From contig JAQFVV010006208.1 of assembly GCA_028023455.1 (NCBI GenBank), positions 8,848,963-8,912,962 of the forward strand: a DNA stretch of 64,000 nucleotides, written 5' to 3'. Both the position numbers and the translations under genes were made by a program. How positions within the stretch are numbered: position 1 is the first letter of the stretch; every line of letters begins with the position of its first letter. Positions 57,595 through 64,000 of the stretch are shown piece by piece. The notes beneath the pieces are model-generated. The model searched no databases. It saw nothing but the letters and a program-made list of their open reading frames with translations, and was not told the origin of the DNA. The DNA comes from Epiperipatus broadwayi (lineage: Eukaryota > Onychophora > Udeonychophora > Euonychophora > Peripatidae).

Positions 57595-57630
57595 GCTGAA
57601 CCAGCACTCATCAGTTAATCCAGATCATCA
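57552..57630 (-). ncRNA. Decayed hammerhead, family A, with (TA)n expansion at stem III
   Basis: Minus strand: TTAACTGATGAGTGCTGGTT, CAGCAT, then AATATATA... instead of GAAATACGTATA. CTGATGAG and a perfect stem II remain, but G12 is lost and stem III has become a TA run of about 30 bp before stem I (TTGGAGATGATTT). Confidence 0.65.
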
Positions 57631-57992
57631 CCTCCCACACATATATATATATATATATAATCAGTGCTCAGTTTATATTAAGATAGCAAATCTTCAAACT
57701 TTAATGGACAAATATCAATCTATTCCATCCTCCAATTTTTCAGCCATTCATTCCATTGAAAATTTGATAATGGATCAGCTTCTATACATGAGGGGTCAGA
57801 GTAACTTAAAGTCAACATGGGCATTACAATAATATTGGCATCAATGGAAAATTTGGGTGCTCCATCATCAGATTTTCAATGGAATGGACGACTAAGGAAT
57901 TGGAGGATAGAGTAGATTGATGTCTGTCTATTAAAGGTTGAAGATCTGATATCTTAATATAAACTGAGCACTGATTATATATGTCTGTAGGA

Positions 57993-58055
57993 GATAATGA
58001 TCTGGACCAACTGATGAATGCTGGTTCAGCATGAAATACATATATTGAATTATTT
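57993..58055 (+). ncRNA. Hammerhead ribozyme, family A, intact core
   Basis: ACCAA, CTGATGA, ATGCT-GGTTC-AGCAT (five Watson-Crick pairs), GAA, ATACATAT (stem III with a mismatch), A, TTGAA. Stem I is shortened to the first pairs. Confidence 0.68.
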
Positions 58056-58135
58056 TTTATGCATGTATCAGTTGTATGAGATAGATTGGATAACTGAAGG
58101 GAGCTTGAAAGTCTATGTTCAAACCCTTTATATAT

Positions 58136-61064
58136 ATTGTGCCATTACAATTTGGTCACTAGTCAAATTTATAGTAATGTACATGTAAGAAAGTGTAAAA
58201 CAAAATCATCATCACATTTTTATATAATCATAAATGAAGCTGTAGGGCATCCAAGTTTAAACCCTACAAGGTCCAGTTCTAAAAGCTTTAAACAGAGAAA
58301 GAATGGGTCAACAATTACATGCTTTACTTGTTTGTGTGTTGATAGAAAGGTAATACACACATTTAAACTATTTAATATTTAATTTTTCTTTAAAAAGCAA
58401 AGTTATAATGCATACATATAGGCAATGTATGTGTAAATTATTTAATTGTTTTATATTTCAAATATTAAACATTTTAACTTTCTTTAAAACTAACCTATGC
58501 TTGATCAATTCTAATATTTTATTCTATACTTTTATTTTGCTTTTCTTTAATTATAATTGGGATTTAAAAGTTACAGACTTAATTAAATAATTGGGTTATA
58601 ATTACTAAGCTAGCAATCATATTATTTAAGGTTAGTTTATGAATGATTTGAAAGAATGAAGGATGTGTGTACATTACATACAAAAATTTACATTTCCTAA
58701 ATATTGAAAGAAAAGGAAGTATTAAATCTGTCAAATTATTTTTTTTTGTACAATTGTTTGTTAAAAGAGGAAATCTGTTTAATCAGATATCAATCTTTGT
58801 AGCAATTTTTTTTTTGTAAATAATTGTTTTTCACTTTGGAAGCTTATAATGGGTCAGAGCTCTAATTTTGAAATTGTCTTATCTCAAGATCTAAAGAAGG
58901 AAGCTCAAAGATTTGAAATGTTACCTGGATGTTAAAAAGAAAAAAAAAGAAAAGAAAGGAAATAAGGATTGAGTCTATTTTTTTTTTAAACAAAAGTGTC
59001 TGGAAAAAGGATTAAACTTTTCAGTTGAAAAATAATTTAGTTGAAAATAAATTAGAGATCTAATTAAAACAAATTTGTCCAAAAATAGCAAGTGATGCTA
59101 TCTCTGATTGGTTAAGTTAGCTAAAAATTGGATATAAAAAGCTGTCTTGAATTATTATTATGATTATTGTTTATGATTCAGATTATTAAACTATCCAATT
59201 GAATGCTGAAAATATAAGAAATGTCTGGCTAGAAAAATTATATGTATGTCCCATCGGTTCCGGACCATCTGGGGAAGCTGCACATCACATAGGAAAGAAA
59301 AGATGTGTCTAAAATAATATTCTACACCTTTCAACTGACCAGAGAAATAAGATGTTTTTAATAGAAGGAAGAAAGCATTCACCTGCATTCAAAGAAGATG
59401 AATTAATCTACTGATAAATATTAATCATCAAGTCCAATTAATTGTTACAACAACTGATTTTAAACTCAAGAAAATTTACAAATGGGAAAACAACTGCTGT
59501 ATTTCATCCACATGCTTGACAGGAAGAGAAGAAAATTTAATATAATGATTTCCAAATTGTCCACTAAAGCAAATAACCTCAATAGAGTCATCATCATCAA
59601 ATAGTTATACACCTCAAGAAAGAGATTGTTCCCACATAAAACGGAAATAGTAGCTGCAGAAATATAGACATTATACAAGACAAGTTTGAACCCTTGGAAA
59701 TTCGCCACAAACAAAAGATCGGTAATATGACTTTTTATATCTATTTTCTTTATGATATCAGTCTTAATAAACATTTTAGCAATAAAGTGGTATATTTTAT
59801 TTAAAGAACTTTTAAAGACTATTCAGATCGATTAAAAACAAGAATGTCTTACTAATAATAACTTTGAGCTTCATAAATTATCTTGAATGTATGAAAATTA
59901 TTTGTTTATTAATTTTACAGTTATGAAAAATATTAATGTGTAAAACAATTTTTTTTTATGGTATTATGATTTTAGTTTTAACTAATATATTATTATTTTG
60001 GTTTTAAATAATATTTTGTTATCATGGGATAAAACACGCACATACATAATGATATTTTATATGTGTATAATTGCGATTGAATGTGGAGTAACAAGTAGTG
60101 TTAGAATATTAGATTAGTTTGTTTCATTAAGTATAGCATTTCAGAGGTAGAAGAGAGGGGGGAGAAAATAATTTAAAACTTGTTTCTAAAACTTGCTCTT
60201 TCAATTCTACTAACATTTTTTTTTTACATTCTATTTACATGTTAGATTTTTAAAGTATGTGTGCTAATGAGCAGATAATATTTTTTTTTCTTGAAATACT
60301 TTTCTCATGGAGTGAAAATCATGGTCAATGTGACGTCCAACTTAATACAAAATACATTTGAAGGGAAAGGGGGAAGAACTTAAAATTAATCTGAGGATTG
60401 TTATATAATCAATTATTATTATTATTATTCATGTCAATTTTCATATTTATCTAGAAATTTTTATGTATATGTTAGAAATGTAGTAATAAATATTAGTTTG
60501 TTTTATTAAACGAGGCGTATATATTTCATTAAGTGTAGTCTTTGTTAAGTGTGATTATTCATCATCATCAATGGTTGAATATTAGTTATTTAAGATATAA
60601 GTAAATATGCTAAAATTAAGCAATAATTATGAATTTCTTTATAAAATTTAGTTTTATGTTTAGGCTTAGTCCTAGAGCTGTAGTTGAAACCCTTGTCATT
60701 ATTGTTATTATTATCATCATCATCATCGTCATCAACGTTTTAATTAATGAGCTGTTTAACTGTTTAAAGGCCATAAATAAATATTGATTTTATAATATTT
60801 AGTGATCTCTTAGTATTATTATAACCACATCCCATCATCTATTTCATGCAAGGATGAGTGAATTGCCATCCTAAATTAGTTATATATAATCTGAGCTAGT
60901 AAACTTATAAAAATATTGAAACACATTTGTTATGCTAAGATCTGAGAAATGATTTATGTCTAATATACTCCACTTTGGTTTAAAGATGTTTTACTTTTAC
61001 CTAAATATTAGTGCGTATAGTGATATGGCTCAAAAAGCAAAATCTTCCATTTTTATTAGAAATA
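58136..61064. other. Unassigned AT-rich DNA
   Basis: Poly-T and poly-A runs, short TTA (60414-60428) and ATC (60714-60727) microsatellites. No repeat family or coding frame with a domain. Confidence 0.5.
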
Positions 61065-61165
61065 AAGTACCAAAAAGGGGATTCAAACCCGGTACATGTG
61101 AAAGGTTATTAGATATAACCGTGTCTAGATTCAGATAATCTAGTGGCGCCCTGCTAGACCATATT
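61065..61165 (-). mobile_element. tRNA-derived SINE head
   Basis: Minus strand: ATGGTCTAGCAGGGCGCCAC (A-box-like) and, about 55 bp later, CCGGGTTTGAATCCCC (B-box-like, good match). The acceptor stem does not close cleanly and the variable part is long, so this is more likely a SINE head than a functional tRNA gene. Confidence 0.6.
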
Positions 61166-61441
61166 CACTTAGTATTTGTTTAAACATGCACTTAACATCA
61201 AACCAAGGAATGAAAGTGGATAAAACCTACTGCCTGTATACCTGAGTTATATTTTATTGAATTACTAGTGTACTCACTTCACGTGATTTCCATATACCTG
61301 AGTTATAATACTTGTTATTAATAATTTGCTCATAATTTGCTTATAATTTTTGATATTTGAACTCCTTCACTTATATGGTAATAGTTATATTGTAACCATC
61401 TATAATTATTTGAGCGACCTTTTATTATGTTACAATATATA

Positions 61442-61607
61442 TATTGAAGCAATGTATCCGGAAGTCTGATCCATGCTTCACAGCCTCCTATAAACTTAAT
61501 TAATATTGTAAACTTAAATTAAGTTTATAGCCCAATACCAGCAGAGTTTTGCATTACAGCTAAAATTAATTACGTTTATTAAATTTGTATTTGCAGTAAA
61601 TATTTTG
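61442..61607 (+). repeat. Direct repeat H, copy 1
   Basis: TGAAGCAATGTATCCGGAAG through CTCCTATAAACTTAATTAAT and GTATTTGCAGTAA matches 63845-64000 with few differences. An internal inverted pair AAACTTAATTAA.../TTAAATTAAGTTT is present. Confidence 0.85.
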
Positions 61608-61979
61608 TTTTAAATAAATTCCGTTCCAAGATTAAATTGCGGTTTAAAAAATTACTTGTTAAAACCTTATAATCAAACATATATATACGTCAAGCATATA
61701 TATATATGAGTTAATGCAAAATTCTGCTGAAATAAAATGCTTATTTTATTAAAAGAAATAAGAATATATTTTTCTGTTTAAATCTTGTTAAAATATTTAG
61801 TATGATTTGATTTTGAGATAAGCCCGCCAACATTTTCTAAAAGAATGTATATTTTTAATTAATTAGCCCATTCAAGGCAAATTAAAGATGGCTTTCTCTT
61901 TCTTTTTTAATTAATAAAATTCAAAGTTTAAAGAAAGAAATTTAGAATAAAAAAGTAAAAGTTATTTTTAGAAAATGTT
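61608..61979. other. Unassigned AT-rich DNA
   Basis: Lies between repeat H and the promoter-like block. TA-rich, nothing recognised. Confidence 0.45.
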
Positions 61980-62130
61980 ACCTTGAAACAAAGGGGCATG
62001 GGGAGGAGGCTTATCAAGATCTAAGATCATACGCAAAACAATAGAAGGTAGCTTACAAAAAAGGTATAAATAGGAGAGAGAACAAAAGACTTGGCTATTC
62101 AGAGTTTGCTTTTTCCCTATTAGAGATTTC
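61980..62130 (+). promoter_or_regulatory. Pol II core-promoter-like block
   Basis: GGTATAAATAGGAGAGAG at about 62062-62079 is a strong TATA-box match in locally higher GC. It is followed at the usual distance by TTGGCTATTCAGAGTTTGC. It could be a host promoter or the U3/R border of a solitary LTR; no coding exon follows that I can recognise. Confidence 0.45.
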
Positions 62131-62141
62131 CCCTGCTTGCT

Positions 62142-62300
62142 GTCAGTCCGATTTCTCTTTGGAGAATTCTTTCAGATTTTTCTTGTGCGTGCTTTTCAGT
62201 CGGATTTCTCTTTGGAGAATTCATTGAGATTTTTCTGGTTGCTTTTTCAGATTACTCTTTGGGAGAATTCATTCAGTTTTCTCAGATTTTGGTTCCAAAA
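62142..62300 (+). repeat. Three-unit tandem repeat, 51-55 bp
   Basis: CAGTCCGATTTCTCTTTGG at 62142, CAGTCGGATTTCTCTTTGG at 62197 and CAGATTACTCTTTGGGAG at 62248, each followed by AGAATTC and a T-rich run. The array sits just downstream of the TATA-like site. Confidence 0.8.
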
Positions 62301-63844
62301 AGTTATTTAATTGTTGTCCTTGAAATCACGAAGAAGTATTAACATGCCATGAGTTAAAAGTCATAGTATTTTGATGGAAACGAATATGACTGGCGGTTAG
62401 GCAAAAAGCTTTGCTTGCCACCAAGGTTCCTAAAAACCATCAAAATGCCATAGTATCCAACCAATATTAATCTGAACTCTGTGCCATGTCTGTGGGACTT
62501 TTTGTGAAAGAATGCTATGTATTTCCATTTTCCTTGTCCGGGCAAATACCTATCGACAGTCGGATCAAGCCATGAACACCGTCTAACAGGAGCAAGAAAC
62601 CAGGATGGTAAACGTATTTCTCCTCATGAACCATTTATTATTCCACTCATTTGATCATACCTTTCTTAATTGCTTACTGTAGTATATTTCTGAAATGTTT
62701 TATTTAATTATATTTGAATGTAACCATTTTTATTAGACTAGTCTTCGATATATATATATATATATTGTGTGATCATCTATCGATATATATTTAACCCTTT
62801 TTCCTTCACTATTCTTCATTACTAACATGTTATCAATATTTTGTATTCCATTGTGGTTAAGTTTAAAAGTTAATTTTTCATTTAAAATATCTTTCCAATG
62901 TCAATTGTGTTGTAAATTAAATACGAGTAAGTTTCCTTTGTTTGCCCACTTGATCTCCTCGATAATGCCTCTTTTGTCCGCCATTAGCCCCATACGTATA
63001 TAGTATTTAGCTATATAGGTCTTAAATAATTTTAAACTATCTGTTTTTAGCGCAAAGCAATTAAAATGCTTTGCGAAATATTTTTTATTGTGCTTTATCG
63101 AGGAGAGTCGAGTTGACAATTTTATTAAAATTGGGAAGAAAAGACTTAGACCGCAAAAATATTATATCGTTTATAGCTGTTTTTATTGTCTGATTTGTTT
63201 TTCATTAATTCAGGGGAATAGCGGAGGCCATTAAAACATTACTAACATTTTAAAAGTCATTAATTAAATATATTATTTAACTAAAAAGCTTGAGTTTCTA
63301 ATTTTATTTTAATGCTTTATTTTGCTTTTCCAATGATCCAGGCATGCAAAACACATTTTCCATAGTACTTTTATGCACATTTAACTGTTTAGTCCCATAA
63401 GTGTTCTTGTCCATTGTCTCTCCCCTGATGCTAAGCTTGGTCGGGTGAGCAAATAATTTATGTATGCCTCAGATAATATTGTTGGTTCATAATTAGACTC
63501 AGTAATAGGTGAAGAGGGCAGAGGCCACAGTATTCTTGATTTAATATCTCGCATATGGGTGGCCTCGAGGTACTTTCGCCTTGTATTCGAACCGAGTTAA
63601 ACCAACATACATCATGGCACAGTAAAATTTCCCCCCCTCATTTTAGATGCCGATCGTGTGGCTATTCGAAATTTTCCATACCCTGCAATGCCCTGTATAA
63701 CATTTGTTAAGTGTGTATAATGTTTTTCCTTCTTCTGTTTTAAATTAATGAATAATATATATGTAGAATTTTTTTTCCCTTGGATTTGTACGCATATATA
63801 TAATGTTTTTTTTAAAATAACACGAGATAATAGATATGTGTAAA
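62301..63844. other. Unassigned DNA between the two copies of repeat H
   Basis: Slightly less AT-rich than the rest. Short ORFs (for example 62354-62545 and 62901-63119, minus) lack known domains. A B-box-like GGTTCGAATAC lies on the minus strand near 63585 without a matching A box. Confidence 0.45.
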
Positions 63845-64000
63845 ATGAAGCAATGGATCTGGAAGTCTGATCCATGCTTCACAGCCTCCTATAAACTTAA
63901 TTAATATTGTAAACTTAAATTAAGTTTATAGCCCAATATCAGCAGGGTTTTGCATTACAGCTAAAATTAATTACGTTTATTAAATTTGTATTTGCAGTAA
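63845..64000 (+). repeat. Direct repeat H, copy 2 (cut by window end)
   Basis: Near-identical to 61442-61596. The 2.4-kb spacing could mean LTR-like ends of one element or a tandem duplication; the window ends before this can be decided. Confidence 0.85.

Larger units (their letters stand above)
57448..58130. mobile_element. Family A (subfamily A2) palindromic pair
   Basis: The minus arm (57448-57775) opens GGATTTGAGCACAGATTTTT; the plus arm (57840-58130) closes with GAGCTTGAAAGTCTATGTTC and a B-box-like TTCAAACCC. The single-copy middle (about 57776-57840) holds GAGGGGTCAGAGTAAC and GTCAACATGGGC. It begins about 15 bp from the right target duplication of the RTE element. Confidence 0.78.

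Noticed and set aside
61065-61165. Possible functional tRNA gene on the minus strand
   Set aside because: Good B box, but box spacing and acceptor stem do not fit a mature tRNA; listed as a SINE head.
63540-63660. B-box-like GGTTCGAATAC on the minus strand
   Set aside because: No matching A box at the expected distance, so I did not call a SINE.

Overview
ORGANISM AND GENERAL CHARACTER. This is AT-rich eukaryotic DNA made of many interleaved retroelements, tandem repeats and microsatellites. I recognise no convincing host exon. Non-LTR elements of RTE type, tRNA-derived SINEs, a Gypsy-like LTR element and a GIY-YIG (Penelope-type) remnant point to an invertebrate metazoan. I cannot name the species from sequence alone. 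MAIN RESULT. Two dispersed repeat families, here called A and B, each carry a sequence that folds as a complete type I hammerhead self-cleaving ribozyme. Both show a CUGAUGA core, a stem II hairpin, GAA, a very short stem III, a UH cleavage site, and a stem I split by an internal loop. About seven A copies and twelve B copies keep the core; others are decayed. In B, stem II exists as GGC/GCC and as AGC/GCU, a compensatory change. A third family (C) has a hammerhead-like core without an obvious stem I. All three families insert as inverted (snap-back) pairs, and ten of the insertions are flanked by 9-15 bp target-site duplications. The likeliest reading is non-autonomous, Penelope-like or SINE-like retroelements (retrozyme relatives) moved by target-primed reverse transcription. 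LAYOUT. 1-2712: family A copies, including an 826-bp palindrome. 2713-4708: family D pieces and a family B insertion. 6646-8470: RTE fragment, family A copy, and a family D palindrome holding a nested LINE. 9020-12720: B, A, LINE and A insertions. 13905-16600: B, A, C, A and a palindromic MITE-like repeat E. 16985-20000: decayed RTE copy, a B copy, and a second zinc-knuckle LINE fragment. 20330-25725: SINE S copies, B insertions, a 40-bp minisatellite, and the GIY-YIG remnant. 26943-27220: 69-bp unit repeated four times. 29452-29965: tRNA-derived SINE pair. 31952-36230 and 42058-51055 are two diverged copies of one segment. The second is swollen by an LTR element (43742-48344), B insertions and a SINE; the first by a B and an F insertion. 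The pair therefore gives filled and empty sites. 54137-57422: a nearly intact full-length RTE-type retrotransposon on the minus strand. 57448-58130: another family A palindrome. 58136-64000: mostly unassigned, with a tRNA-like SINE, a promoter-like block and a direct repeat reaching the window end. HOW THE PARTS WORK TOGETHER. The RTE element encodes its own endonuclease and reverse transcriptase and can explain only the short RTE copies. A, B and C encode no protein. They would need an enzyme supplied in trans; the GIY-YIG remnant hints that a Penelope-like source exists in this genome, but linking it to the hammerhead families is inference. All coordinates, pairings and divergence counts were made by eye.
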